Origin: Sipunculus nudus
Lineage: Eukaryota > Annelida > Sipuncula > Golfingiida > Sipunculidae
Direction: 5' to 3'
DNA: 64,000 bases
Assembly (NCBI GenBank): GCA_026874595.1
Contig: CM049316.1
Location: 13,196,839-13,260,838 of the forward strand
Part shown: one piece after another, positions 14,601 to 25,300 of the stretch
Layout: each line of letters opens with the position of its first letter
Position numbering within the stretch: the first letter of the stretch is position 1
Notes under the pieces: model-generated
What the model was told of the DNA's origin: nothing
The model's database searches: none
Seen by the model: only the letters and a program-made list of their open reading frames with translations
Translations under genes and position numbers: made by a program

Positions 14601-17600
14601 CACTGAAATTTTCTTATATTGTGTGGACTATATTACTATGAGCATTATTAATAAAACACATTTTCTGTATCAGATTCCTCTGTCCATCTCCTAAAAATAA
14701 AACAATATTTCTTACTTTATATTTGATGTTTGTTCTACTTACTTGAATTTAATATTTCAGTAAGTGACAGAGAAAAGAATCTTATTGTATACTGCTACCA
14801 GCCTGAAGGTGAGCTGTGTTCTTATTTATATTAATCTACACAAATCATGTGATATTAAAAAACAAACCAGCAGGATTTGAAATATTAAACAACATACTTT
14901 GAAATACAGCATAGGTTTTGCAAGGCAAAAATAAAATGGAGAGTTGGTCACAGTTCAGAACTATTTATCTTACTGTGCATGAACTACAAATCACTTTCAC
15001 CTTAATTTTTTGGCATGCATTGTGTAATTAAACAGTGATCATACTTTATTGTTCATATATAGAGAAATAGTGGTGTCCTTCAATGGCTTGCATGAAATCA
15101 AATAAGGTACATAGATGAATTAATATTCCCAGCAAAATTAACTTGAATAACCTTGTGACATTATTGTGCTGTGGATTTAACACCACTGATGAGAACTGAT
15201 TATTGTAAAGGTAAAGGTATCATGTTTATAATCTTGATATCACCAACAATGTCAGTCTCATCCCACTTCCCCTTTCTGGTGTTTAGGGCCTTTTCATTCC
15301 TTTAGCTTTTCTCGGCTCCCTTGGGAGCATACAACCCATTCAGCCTAAGAATGTGCTAAGGGTTATACATTACATATTTTGTCTTGTGTTCATGCATGAC
15401 ACCTTTGTGGTTAAGACTTTGGCCAGGTGTCTTAGCATGGAAGGCTGTCTGATTGGGGCTTGAACCCACAACCTTGGGGTCACAAGTCCAGGGCCCTAAC
15501 CATTAAGTGACCACACTCCTGTTGTAAGTTGTCCTGTTCAGACAAAAATAGCTCGTATCTTGTTAGCAGAACAAAAATTTCCCCAGAGATGTTTGGTCCA
15601 AAGAGTTTCTACCATATGTGGTCATTTTTCAGTTCGTGAGAGTTACGGAGGTCAGCGTTTGATTAGGAAGGCCGACATTAACATCGGCGTTCATGTCAAT
15701 ACGTTCTTCAGGATCATGTGCAAGAGAATGGATCCATCCACGGGCAAACGGGCCGTCGGGGCTATAGAAAGGAGACATGTCACATATTATGGTGAGTAGA
15801 GCTGCAAAGAATAGGAAAATTTGGATTCAAGGTCTCAATAGGTATTACCAGACTTGGAGTAAGGTCCTCGTGATAATCTGTATTTATATTGAAAATATTA
15901 CAAAATGGGGATTGTAAGGTCCTTTTCTGTGTAATTACCCATTTGCTGGTTGCATAAAAGAATATATAATAACATATGGCTTAGCAATTTGTAATGCATT
16001 TGAATGTGCTGTGACACTTTAATGTGAGGAATACTTGTACTGGATAGAATACTTGTATTCGTAAGAATTCTTGTAACGGTTAGAATACTTGTCTTGGTTA
16101 GAATACTTGTCTTGGTTAGAATACTTGTCTTGGTTAGAATACTTGTCTTGGTTAGATTCAACTGAGATTTACAGTGACAGTTATATCTCTACAAATAACT
16201 ATGTAAATATCTCAAAATACAGGCCTACATAAGGATTCTAGTTTTATTTTGGATTTTAGTACTTTGTTAGAATTACTCTTTCTGGAGTTCTTGTTCTTCT
16301 TTCTATCCTGATAGCGAGTCATGTAGTATCTCAAGAATTCTATAGAAAGTTTGGTTTGGGATGTCAGTTTTATAGTTTTGAAGATTTATTCAATCAGTTT
16401 GTTTCCATTTACAGTGTTCAAAAGATGCAGCTTGTTGTTGTGCAAAAAAGTCTTACAGTAACACTGCTATGTTGTATAAATCTAATGATGTCATGTTAGA
16501 CTGGAGGGTTTTTAAGTAAATTGAACATGTTTATTATTTGTGATCTTTGCAGCTTCTCTGGATGGCAGTCTGGGTTTCATCCTTCCAATCTCAGAAAAAG
16601 TCTACAGAAGATTGCTCATGTTACAAAACGCTCTCAACACGCACATACAGCACCTTGGAGGACTCAACCCCAAAGCCTACAGGTAATACAAGTTTGCTTG
16701 TTAACTCTTTTTAAACTAAAAAATCTGCATTCTAAGAAATGCAAGCCTCTGCCATGTTGGGGTCCCCTTTTGTGGGATGCTCCCAAACCTGTGTTTGCAT
16801 TCACTTCTTCAGCCCATATTCCCAGGTACATTCATGCATAAGAGACTCTACATTTGTGAATATTCCTTGATGATGTTCCTAAATCCAGAGCAGGTGCCTG
16901 ATCCTCACCAAAAATTTCATAGAATATTCATTGGCTCATTCCCTAAAGGCCCTAAAAATTTCATTGGATTCTCTTCATAATTGCTCGAGTTATGTTGTGA
17001 ACACACACACACACAAATGGGGATGAATGTATACCGCCCTGGTGGAGGCAGTAAAACCTCTAACCCAAGGTGCTACTTATTCGTAGGTGCAGAGATATGG
17101 GTAAGCCCAACTAAATTTTCTGTTTATTTTGTTTACTTTTACTTTAATGAACTCTGCAGGTTAATTTAAGTTTAATTTTAATTTATGTTTGTATTACCTT
17201 AAAGCTAAAAAAATTCTGTTTCCTAAAGTGCTCACCATGTAAAAAAATCTACAGAGTACCTACAGAACCCTGAGTAACCCTCAGAAGAGCATTCTTGATG
17301 ACTTGTTTAATTTCATCTTTCTTCTACAGACTTTTACAGAGTACCTACAGAACCCTGAGTAACCCACAAAAGAGCGTTCTTGATGATTCGGTTCTTTTCA
17401 TCTTTCTTCTACAGACTTCTACAGAGTACTTACAGAACCCTGAGTAACATTCAGAAAGGCATTCTTGTTTATTTGTTTATTATCATCTTTCTTCTACAGA
17501 CTACTACAGAGTACCTACAGAATCCTGAGTAACCCACATAAGAGCATTCTTGATGATTTTGTTCTTTTCATCTTTCTTCTACAGACTTCTACAGAGTACC

Positions 17601-18497
17601 TACAGAACCCTGAGTAACCCACAGAAGATCTTCTTGATGATTTGGTTCTTTTCATCTTTCTTCTACAGACTTCTACAGAGTACTTACAGAACCCTGAGTA
17701 ACATTCAGAAAGGCATTCTTGTTTATTTGTTTATTATCATCTTTCTTCTACAGACTACTACAGAGTACCTACAGAATCCTGAGTAACCCACATAAGAGCA
17801 TTCTTGATGATTTGGTTCTTTTCATCTTTCTTCTACAGACTTCTACAGAGTACCTACAGAACCCTGAGTAACCCTCAGAAGAGTGTCCTTGATGGCGACC
17901 TTCTGTGGAAGTACCTCCACCTGACCACCGTGGAGATGGTGGAGCTGGCAAAGAGGATTGGAACATCACAGGATCAGGTCAGCAGCCATCGTGTTTTAAT
18001 ATATTGTAACATGAAAAACATAATATATAACCATACTCATCACACATTTTAAAAAAGGTGTACTGGTTGTTAAAGATTAAATAACATTTTATCAGTTTTG
18101 ATGCTGAACATTTTACACTGATGCTATTCATTGTTAAAATATCTCATATGAGGTACTACTTTTCCCAGGTTATATCTTTTACTTTACATGTAAATTTGCG
18201 AGTATGGATATAAGTTATGACTATCAAATCCATGCAGCAATCTTTTATAAAGCGGGCCTTCCAATATCAGTGTATTTAGATGGAAAAAAGCTACTTATTC
18301 CATTTCCTAAATATGTTTTAATTAATATATGCTTGCCTGTTAAAGACAAATCTGGGCATATTTTGAGCTGACATAAGATATTGTGTTAAGTTGGCAAAAT
18401 ATCTAAGGTTCTGTTTTGTTTTCTCATTGTTATATTTCTTTCTTTGTAGTTGATTGATGATCTGATGGATATTGACAGAACCACAGCTCACTTCTAA
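2576..18497 (+). CDS. CPSF1: CPSF1 (CPSF160), 3' half, 17 exons, 5' end outside window
   Basis: Encodes the last 645 residues of the large subunit of the nuclear cleavage and polyadenylation specificity factor, the scaffold of the complex that recognises AAUAAA on pre-mRNA. Exons, all bounded by AG/GT: 2576-2688, 3769-3856, 4436-4660, 5254-5406, 6926-7042, 7918-8011, 8714-8798, 9576-9717, 11871-11939, 12451-12534, 13284-13460, 13990-14056, 14761-14808, 15633-15791, 16553-16682, 17839-17977, 18450-18497. The joined frame stays open to TAA at 18495. Peptides typical of animal CPSF160 appear in order: [70 protein letters not shown]-like [46 protein letters not shown] and the C-terminal TTAHF. 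This is the CPSF_A region (last beta-propeller plus C-terminal domain). No exon was found in 1-2575, so the first half lies upstream. Family assignment is from remembered homologues, not a search; identity is very secure. Confidence 0.97.
2682..2955 (+). repeat. 45-bp tandem array starting at a splice donor
   Basis: Six copies of a 45-bp unit. The unit begins with ATGGGGTMAGTAT, i.e. the donor of CPSF1 visible exon 1. GT dinucleotides fall at 2689, 2734, 2779, 2824, 2869 and 2914, exactly 45 apart. The true donor reads GGGTAAGTAT; the five copies read GGGTCAGTAT or GCGTCAGTAT. Confidence 0.93.
3165..3188. repeat. (AC)12 microsatellite
   Basis: Uninterrupted AC dinucleotides within a CPSF1 intron. 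Confidence 0.9.
3486..3663. mobile_element. pogo/Tigger-like MITE
   Basis: 178-bp element. The left end CAGTGAAATCTGTTTTAAAG is preceded by TA; the right end GGTTTCACTG is its inverted counterpart. GACCACCTGT motifs repeat inside. The right TA target copy is eroded. No coding capacity. Confidence 0.65.
3769..3856 (+). CDS. CPSF1: CPSF1 visible exon 2
   Basis: Acceptor CCTTTCAG, donor ATGGTAAGA. Encodes [20 protein letters not shown] and RQTRPFLM. Confidence 0.95.
3915..4195 (+). repeat. dispersed repeat family A, copy 1
   Basis: Shares ordered blocks with 16725-17050: CTGCATTCT, ATGCAAGCCTC, GTGGGATG, GGTACATTCATGCATAA, CATTCCCTAAA and CACACA near the end, then a GAGGCA stretch. It lies in a CPSF1 intron. 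A third, shorter copy is on the minus strand at 39838-39985. Confidence 0.75.
4436..4660 (+). CDS. CPSF1: CPSF1 visible exon 3
   Basis: Acceptor TTACAG, donor GGAGTGAGT. Encodes [12 protein letters not shown], a lysine-rich linker ([10 protein letters not shown]) and the end FTDISGYAG. The lysine-rich linker sits where vertebrate CPSF160 also has a basic, variable stretch. Confidence 0.95.
5254..5406 (+). CDS. CPSF1: CPSF1 visible exon 4
   Basis: Acceptor TTGTAG, donor CAGGTGAGA. Encodes [12 protein letters not shown] through [16 protein letters not shown], one of the most conserved stretches of the family. Confidence 0.96.
5503..5627. mobile_element. pogo/Tigger-like MITE (125 bp)
   Basis: Left end CAGTAATACCACCTCAAAAC follows TA; right end GTCGTAATTTTGAGGTTTCACTG is the imperfect inverse. 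Non-coding, in a CPSF1 intron. Confidence 0.65.
6926..7042 (+). CDS. CPSF1: CPSF1 visible exon 5
   Basis: Acceptor TTTTTGCAG, donor AAGGTAATA. Encodes [20 protein letters not shown] through MYHPESK. Confidence 0.96.
7918..8011 (+). CDS. CPSF1: CPSF1 visible exon 6
   Basis: Acceptor GTCTTTCAG, donor GAGGTAAGG. Encodes [20 protein letters not shown] and a short acidic stretch; phase 1 at the end. Confidence 0.92.
8714..8798 (+). CDS. CPSF1: CPSF1 visible exon 7
   Basis: Acceptor TTTACAG, donor AAGTAAGT. Encodes [20 protein letters not shown] and WEAIPST, matching the family's FSIQLISPVSWEAIP segment. Confidence 0.95.
9576..9717 (+). CDS. CPSF1: CPSF1 visible exon 8
   Basis: Acceptor AACCAG, donor AGGGTAAGT. 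Encodes [20 protein letters not shown] through the EEVTSRGR that ends this propeller strand. Confidence 0.95.
10707..11256. repeat. 275-bp tandem duplication
   Basis: Two direct copies, 10707-10981 and 10982-11256. Both start TTTACCAATATGCTG and share the stretch with GGTCTGGT, GTGACTATGTACTTGTAGGC and CAGCCAGTACACTGATCGTA. They are clearly diverged, so not recent. Lies in a CPSF1 intron. Confidence 0.85.
11871..11939 (+). CDS. CPSF1: CPSF1 visible exon 9
   Basis: Acceptor TGTTACAG, donor AAGGTGACC. A 23-codon exon encoding [20 protein letters not shown] and KLK, nearly invariant in animals. Confidence 0.96.
12451..12534 (+). CDS. CPSF1: CPSF1 visible exon 10
   Basis: Acceptor TATTTCAG, donor AAGGTAAAT. 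Encodes [20 protein letters not shown] and LVSAIGQK. Confidence 0.95.
12781..13283 (+). repeat. 30-40 bp tandem array ending in a true splice acceptor
   Basis: About a dozen degenerate copies of a unit CTCTCCTTTCAKATTTACATTT plus a GAGACATTTTGTA spacer. The last copy is the real acceptor of CPSF1 exon 11. CAG is kept at 12785, 12821, 12955 and 13245; other copies read CAT, AAT or CAA. The last step is 36 bp. Confidence 0.88.
13284..13460 (+). CDS. CPSF1: CPSF1 visible exon 11
   Basis: Acceptor CTCCTTTCAG, donor CGGGTGAGT. Encodes [20 protein letters not shown] through [17 protein letters not shown]. The acceptor is the last unit of a tandem array of acceptor-like copies. A decoy CAG 36 nt upstream would add 12 in-frame codons without a stop. 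Confidence 0.95.
13990..14056 (+). CDS. CPSF1: CPSF1 visible exon 12
   Basis: Acceptor CTCTTTTCAG, donor TAGGTCAGT. Encodes [20 protein letters not shown] and FL; phase 1 at the end. Confidence 0.95.
14761..14808 (+). CDS. CPSF1: CPSF1 visible exon 13 (48 nt)
   Basis: Acceptor AATATTTCAG, donor AAGGTGAGC. Encodes [16 protein letters not shown], equal to the family's VSDRDRNLMVY segment. Too short for most ORF scans. Confidence 0.93.
15195..15525 (-). mobile_element. tRNA-derived SINE
   Basis: On the minus strand the head has a pol III B box GTTCAAGCC (15465-15457) and an A-box-like TGGTCACTTAATGG (15514-15501). It is followed by an unrelated body and an AAAGGTAAAGGTA tail. It inserted antisense in a CPSF1 intron. 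No functional tRNA fold. Confidence 0.65.
15633..15791 (+). CDS. CPSF1: CPSF1 visible exon 14
   Basis: Acceptor ATTTTTCAG, donor ATGGTGAGT. Encodes [20 protein letters not shown] through HVTYY. Confidence 0.95.
16029..16155. repeat. 18-bp tandem array
   Basis: About seven copies of TTAGAATACTTGTCTTGG, the last three nearly perfect. Intronic. Confidence 0.88.
16553..16682 (+). CDS. CPSF1: CPSF1 visible exon 15
   Basis: Acceptor TCTTTGCAG, donor CAGGTAATA. Encodes [20 protein letters not shown] and [20 protein letters not shown]. Confidence 0.96.
16725..17050 (+). repeat. dispersed repeat family A, copy 2
   Basis: Ordered match to 3915-4195 (ATGCAAGCCTC, GTGGGATG, GGTACATTCATGCATAA, CATTCCCTAAA). 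Also contains (AC)7 and ends near a GGTGGAGGCA stretch. Confidence 0.75.
17245..17880 (+). repeat. 85-bp tandem array of acceptor plus exon start
   Basis: Eight copies (the first partial) of a unit made of a pyrimidine tract TTTCATCTTTCTTCTACAG plus the first ~45 nt of CPSF1 exon 16. Exon-start positions after CAG are 17330, 17415, 17500, 17585, 17669, 17754 and 17839. The steps are 85, 85, 85, 84, 85 and 85. Only the last is the true exon. Copies at 17415-17584 and 17669-17838 resemble each other most, suggesting a later three-unit duplication. Confidence 0.95.
17839..17977 (+). CDS. CPSF1: CPSF1 visible exon 16
   Basis: Acceptor TTCTTCTACAG, donor CAGGTCAGC. Encodes [20 protein letters not shown] through [10 protein letters not shown]. 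Chosen because only this copy of the 85-bp repeat continues into conserved CPSF160 sequence. Six upstream copies carry the same acceptor. Confidence 0.94.
18450..18497 (+). CDS. CPSF1: CPSF1 last coding exon
   Basis: Acceptor TTTGTAG. Encodes [15 protein letters not shown] then TAA at 18495-18497. This matches the conserved C-terminus of the family (DDLLETDRVTAHF in human). Confidence 0.97.
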   Translation: MIDDLMDIDRTTAHF

Positions 18498-19730
18498 CCT
18501 GGGTACAGATCACTCCTCTCTCATTGGATAAATCCATTGTTACATGATTAGTGCTCACTGCCAGAGTCACATGGTCAGGTTTTCCCATCTGGGTCACATT
18601 ACCAGTGTCTAATGCCAGTGTCACATGGTCAGGGTTTCCTGTCTGGGTCACATGACCAGTGTCTAATACCAGGGTCACAAGATCAGTGTAAGAGGCAATC
18701 TTGTGGTTTAAGAAAAATATTGGATTCCTCATGTAGGTTAACATTATTCCTGAAACTGCTGTGTTGCTATAGCAGCAGAGAAACATGAATTATGGCATGT
18801 TGTGTTTTGAACAATACTATACCAGTATAATACAGGTACCTCTGATGAGACAACATTATTGTATAGAAAGTGGTATTTTAGGAAAATGTTGCTTGTGATG
18901 TGATGGCTCTGGGCCAGGTCAGCCGTTTTTACCAGGAATATAGTGCCCTAGAAAGAAGTGTGTTAAAAGCTTGTAAAACTGTGTCACATAAAAAAGATAT
19001 CAGAATAAGAGTTTTCTGAAACCTCATAGTAGTCTGGTACACATGACTGATCTTCTTTAAGTCAATATGATTGGCTAGGGGAGTGAAAGAGAGATATAAT
19101 AGTGCTGGGTGCCTGTCTATATCCATCTTCATGCAAATAAGTGTACCAATACATTGGAACATTTGTGAAAGACAAAGTCTATGTGGTAAAGTAAAGAGTA
19201 TTAGTATTGGGCAGGGCCCAGACTGTTGCCAACATCTTCCTTCACATTGCACCTTGTAGTTTCTCAGAGCATTCTTCAATGTTATTATGAAAAGGGACTT
19301 GTATCAGCTTGCAAACTGACCATTTAGTTTTGATTAAATGTTAACAGATGTATGAGAAGAACAGGACGTTAGTTTAAGATCTCTTTGCCCTGGTTAATGA
19401 TGCTCAGATATATGTGTAGTGTCCTGTCAGATAGTCACAGGTCAGACTGATCAGGTATTATGATTTAATTCCTACTGTCAGGCCTCAGTTGTTTACAAGG
19501 AAACTATCTAAAGTATTACAGCATCATGAGAGGGAAGGGGGGGGGGGGGTGTTGGGAGGGGGTTGAAATTGCAAATTGTTTACCCACCAACTCAAGCAGA
19601 TCCAATTGTTTAAGAATTCTGTGTCAAAAATTTATTTTTAAACCTTGCCATGTATCATTGAGCAAGAGATCACATGACCAAAATGTAAATATTATTTATA
19701 CCTGTAATAAATAACATGAAAACTTAAATT
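18498..19730 (+). other. CPSF1 probable 3' UTR and poly(A) signal
   Basis: No coding signal follows the TAA. Between 18548 and 18690 a unit of about 57 bp containing CACATGGTCAGG and GGGTCACAT is repeated two to three times. An AATAAA hexamer at 19706-19711 is the first convincing poly(A) signal I noticed. The end of the UTR is inferred, not shown. Confidence 0.5.
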
Positions 19731-20238
19731 GTTTGTTATTTACTCAAATAGAATGTTTCTTTTACAGGGGAACAGTTAGATATTTTAGTCTCTAATAGGT
19801 AGTATTTTGAAGAAAAAAAAAACTTTTTCATGAAACTTTCAAGCTGAATTGTTTAATATTTCACAGGAATTATCTTAGGGTAGGGTTTTCTCATTTCATT
19901 ATTGTATAAGAACAGCAGGCCTCCCACACTGGCATAAAATTCATAAAATTTCCAAAATTGGCATAAAAAAGCATAAAATAAGTAACAAAATCATAAAGTC
20001 ATAAAATTTTGTTGTAATTACCCAGTAACATTTGTTTTAACTTAAAAGTCTATGGCTATTTTGCATAGAGCTCAATCTACCTTTTGCATACCATGTATAT
20101 TTGCATTGCATTTTACACAAGTGGTGTGTGGGCTAGAGTAATAATAGTTGTTTCTTGTAAAGCATGAAAATATCATATGCAATATCCTAAACAGCTGTTG
20201 AGATATTCATGACCTAAACTGCTGTATATGATGTATAT

Positions 20239-22242
20239 GTCACAGTGTAAATGGGAATCCAGTTGAATTCAGAACTCAACCAGTTAGATGGGATTTTAGA
20301 TCTAAACAGTTGAGATGGGAATAGTCACTGTTATTCCAGTCTCAATGTTGACATTGGAATATTCCAATGTACACTGGTTTAGATTGGGAGTGCCAGAAGT
20401 GAACCAGTTTACTTTAGGATATCCTGATATAACCTAGTTCACTTTAGAATATCTATAAAGTCTACAGTTTTATTATTCTACACTTTAAAACAAATTCTTT
20501 TAAATTAAGTTCATTTATTTCCACAAGAATATATACATTTTACATGAAATTGTTCCTTTAAATATAGTTATTTGTGTGACAAAGAGGACAGACTCATAGA
20601 GTAAATGGCCTCTCAGTATTAACTTTAAATGTAGTAGGTTATATGGTGCACTGTGCAATAAGAAAACTAAAATTTCAGAGAAAACAAACTATAAATAAAA
20701 ATTTGATTATGAAAATGAAGTAAAATATAATAAATATGATTTTTAAATTTAGGAAAAGTATTCCCTCAGACAGCATTTAAATGTTGATATTGTACAACAA
20801 GGATCAATATCTTAATAATATTGTTCCAAACTCCAGCCCCTTTGAACTGTAAAGTTATATTGGAGGCTGCAGTTTTACATAATGGCACATGGAAAAAATG
20901 CATTCTTCTTGTCCTGTTATGATGTACAACTCAGTACTTGCAGAACAATTCAGATACAATTAGAGGTAACATTTCATAATTAATCTTATAAATAAATAAA
21001 CCAACACTGTAATTGTAGATATATTCTGGATAATCTATTGAAAAAAATATCATTTAGTTATAATAATAAATAAATATGAAAAATCATGAAATTGTGGCAG
21101 TGAGATAAACATGTTTTATTCCTTTATACTATTATCTAGTATAGTTTGAAAATAAGCTGCAGCTAGATTCCGTTGTTCATTGTTTTTTTATGAGCTGGGG
21201 TCTCCATTCTCCAGCTGATGTTCTTAAATCCAGGTTTACATCAGATGCAGGCTCCACAGAAAATACTGTATGACCCTTCATGTCATATGTTACTATATTT
21301 CATACAATTCATCCCTAGGAATGGACTCTGTAGCTGTAGTGGAAGTTGTTTTAATGAATGCCATATTTTAGTAAAACAAAAAAACAAATTTGTTTTAATA
21401 TGGTTACCGCTTTATAACAGTACTGTGTTGTTTCACAAAGTGCTGTATTTAGGAGGAAGGTCAATTTTTTTCATTATATGCTCAAGAGCGTTTATAACTT
21501 TAGAATTATCATTCAACAAGTAAAGCTGAAAGATTAACTCTATAAAACATTTTTTCTACATTTGATGTGCTTATTAGTGTTTAATAGATCCTTGAGTGTT
21601 TAAATTATTTATTGTAAATGCTGCATACTGCATAGTTTAAATTGTGATTACAATTTAGTTATGGAATTGCTACACATGAATTCCTAGTCTGTTTCTTTCC
21701 CTCAAATCTATATATATATTAATTTTAATATCTTGGCTTTTATTCAGCTGGTCAGTGTTCTAGGTGGGCCTTGTATTGTCACCCCAGCACTAAATTAACA
21801 GATAAACAGATATTCTTGTGTACACTTAACAGAAATTGAAACTTTAAATAAATCTTAACAACAAGGGAAAGATATTCTTCTGTAGATTGGTGAATTTTAG
21901 GTTATTCCAAAAAAAGACTGTTTCATCTAGTTACATATTAGCTATGATAAAAAAAATAAATTCTAAAGAAAACTATTATATTTCAGGATATCCCAAAGTA
22001 AACTGGTTCACGTGTGGATATCTCAATGTGCACCAATGTACATTGGAATATTCCAGTGTCAACTAGTTGAGATTCTAATAACAGTGACTATTCCCATCTC
22101 AACTGTTCAGATGGGAATTCCCATCTCAGCTAGAAGATAGCCAGTTGAGATTGGAATTCCTATCTCAACTAGTTGCAATGGAATTTCCTTCTCAACTAGT
22201 TGAGTTCAAAACTCAACTGAATTCCCATCTGCACTGTGACAT
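20239..22242. mobile_element. 2.0-kb element with ~220-bp inverted ends
   Basis: The left end starts TGTCACAGTGTAAATGGGAA; the right end is its inverse (TTCCCATCTGCACTGTGACA). The similarity extends inward about 220 bp on each side, with GTTGAGATGGGAAT and AACTAGTTGA motifs repeated in the arms. The AT-rich interior has no coding ORF. I could not find a target-site duplication, so the superfamily is open. Confidence 0.75.
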
Positions 22243-22371
22243 TTTAAAGTCATTACATCATGCAACAGCAGCATGGTTTATATATAGGCTGCAAATGATT
22301 AATATACCCATTAAGAGATTTCTTCCTAAATCAGCGCTAGAATTTAAAGTGTTAGAATGCAAAAATGATTT

Positions 22372-25300
22372 TTTAGCTCAGCTGACTGAAAGTCATCTGA
22401 GCTATAGCGATCACTCTTTGTCCGTCGTCCGTCTGTCCGTCTGTCTGTCTGTCTGTCCGTCTGTCCGTTAACCAGGCACAAATCGTAACCGCTAGAACTG
22501 GAATCTTCTTACTTGACATCCTGGGAGGTCCATGAAAAATCTCCTTGGAAACCAGAAATTAGGTCTCTGTTACCCATATCCTTCGAGCTATGGGGCCCCA
22601 AAGTACCCCCCAGAAAAGTCCAAAATTTCATACAAAAACTTCAATATCTCATTAACTACTTGACTGATGGTCATGATTTTTGGCATACATATTGATCATG
22701 AGAGGTTCCATCATTTCCTGAAGACTGGTGGCGCCACCTGTATTTTTCGATTTTTTACGAATTTTTTTCTCTATTTTTGAGACCTTTAAAAATGTGAACA
22801 TCTGTTAACAAGGCACAAATCGTAATGACTGGACTTAGAATCTTCATTCTCGACACACTGAGAGACCTATGAAAAGTCTCCATGGAAGCCAGAAATTAGG
22901 TCTCTGTTACCCATATTCTTCGAGCTATGGGGCTCCAAACTACCCCCCAGAAAAGTAAAAAATTTCAAACAAAAACTTCAATATCTCATTAAATACTTGA
23001 CTGATGGTCATGATTTTTGTCATACATATTGATCATGAGATGTTCCATCACTTCCTGCAGACTGGTGGCGCCATCTGTATCGTTCAATTTTTTACGAATT
23101 TTTTTCTCTATTTTTGAGACCTTTCAAAATGTAAACATCTGTTAACATGGCACAAATCATAAAGACTGGACCTAGAATCTTCATTCTTGACACACTGAGA
23201 GACCTATGAAAAGTCTCCATGGAAACCAGAAATGAGGTCTCTGTTACCCATATTCTTCGAGCTATGGAGCCCCAAAGTACCCCCAAGAAAAGTAAAAAAT
23301 TTCATACAAAAACTTCAATATCTCATTAACTACTTGACTGATGGTCATGATTTGTGGCATAACTATTGATCATGAGATGTGTCATCACTTCCCGCAGACT
23401 GGTGGTGCCACCTTTATTCGATTTTTTACGATTTTTTCCTCTATTTTTGAGACCTTTAAGGATGCTGTCATCTGTTAGCATGGCACAAATCGTAACGACT
23501 GGACCTAGAATCTTCATTCTTGACACACTGAGAGGTCCATGAAAAATATCCTTGGAAACCAGAAATTAGGTCTCTGTTAACCATATCCTTCGAGCTATGG
23601 GGCCCCAAAGAACCCCCCCCCCCCCCCGAGTAGTCAAAAATTTCATACAAAAACTTCAATATCTCAATAACTACATCACTGATGGTCATGATTTTTGGCA
23701 TACATATTGATTATGAAATGTTCCATCAGTTCCTGCAGACTTGTGGCGCCACCTGTATTGTTTGATTTTTTACGATTTTTTCCTCTATTTTTGAGACCTT
23801 TAAGGATGCTGTCATCTGTTAACGTGGCACAAATCATAACGACTGGACCTAGAATCTTCATTCTCGACACACTGAGAGACCTATGAAAAGTCTCCATGGA
23901 AACCAAAATTAGGTCTCTGTTACCCATATTCTTCGAGCTATGGAGCCCTAAAGTACCCCAAGAAAAGTAAAAAAATTTCATACAAAAACTTCAATATCTC
24001 ATTAACTACTTGAATGATGGTCATGATTTGTGGCATAACTATTGATCATGAGATGTGTCATCTGTTCCTGCAGACTGGTGGCGCCACCTGTTCGATTTTT
24101 TACGATTTTTTCCTCTATTTTTGAGACCTTTAAGGATGCTGTCATCTGTTAGCATGGCACAAATAGTAACGACTGGACCTAGAATCTTCATTCTCAACAC
24201 ACTAGAAGACCTATGAAAAGTCTCCATGGAAACCAGAAATTAAGTCTCTGTTACCCATATCCTTCGAGCTATGGGGCCCCAAAGTACCCCCCCAGAGTAG
24301 TCAAAAATTTCATACAAAAACTTCAATATCTCAATAACTACATCACTGATGGTCATGATTTTTGGCATACATATTGATTATGAGATGTTCCATCAGTTCC
24401 TGCAGACTGGTGGCGCCACCTATGTTATCTATCAAGAGGGTACAAATTGCAACAACTGGACCTAGAAACTTCATTCTTGTCATGCAAGGAGGCCCATGAA
24501 GATTGCCTGTGGAAACTTGAAATTAGGTCTCTGTTACCCATATCCTTCAAGCTATAGGTCTCTGAAGTATCCCTCAGAATAATGGACAATTTGATACAAA
24601 AGCTGAAGTATCTGAACAACTAATACGGAGATCATCATGATTCTTTGCATGGATATTGACCATTAAGTGTTTTTAGCTCAGCTGACTGTAAGTCATCTGA
24701 AGTATCCCTCAGAATAATGGACAATTTGATACAAAAGCTCAAGTATCTAAACAACTATTGCAGTGATCACCATGATTCTTTGCATGGATATTGATCATGG
24801 AATGTGTCATCAGTTTCTGCAGTATGGTGGCGCCACCTGTATTTTTTTTTTATTTTTACGAATTTTTTTCTCTATTTTTGAGACCTCATAAGATGCGGTC
24901 ATCAGTTAACATGGCACAAATCGTAACAACTGGACCTAGAATCTTCTCTCTTGACATGCTGAGAGGCCCATGAAAAGTTTCCTTAAAAACTTGAAATTAG
25001 GTCTCTGTTACCCATAACCTCTGAGCTATGGGGCTCCGAAGTACCCCCCAGAATAATGGAAAATTTGATACAAAAGTTCAAGTGTCTGAACAATTATTAT
25101 ATTGATCACCATGATTCTTTGCATGGATATTGATCATGAAATGTTTCATCAGTTTCTGAATTCTGGTGGAGCCACCTGTATTTTTTCAATTTTTTTAGCT
25201 CAGCTGACTGAAAGTCATCTGAGCTGTAGAGATCACCTTTTGTCCGTCGTCCGTCCGGCCATCCAGGCGTCTGTCAGTTAACAGGGCACAAATTGTAACC

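Noticed and set aside
17550-18052. 78- and 82-residue ORFs with [12 protein letters not shown] as repeated proteins
   Set aside because: They are read-through of the 85-bp array; only the exon at 17839 is supported by conservation.
22419-22468. CRISPR-like repeat array
   Set aside because: It is a plain (GTCY)n microsatellite without unique spacers, in animal DNA.
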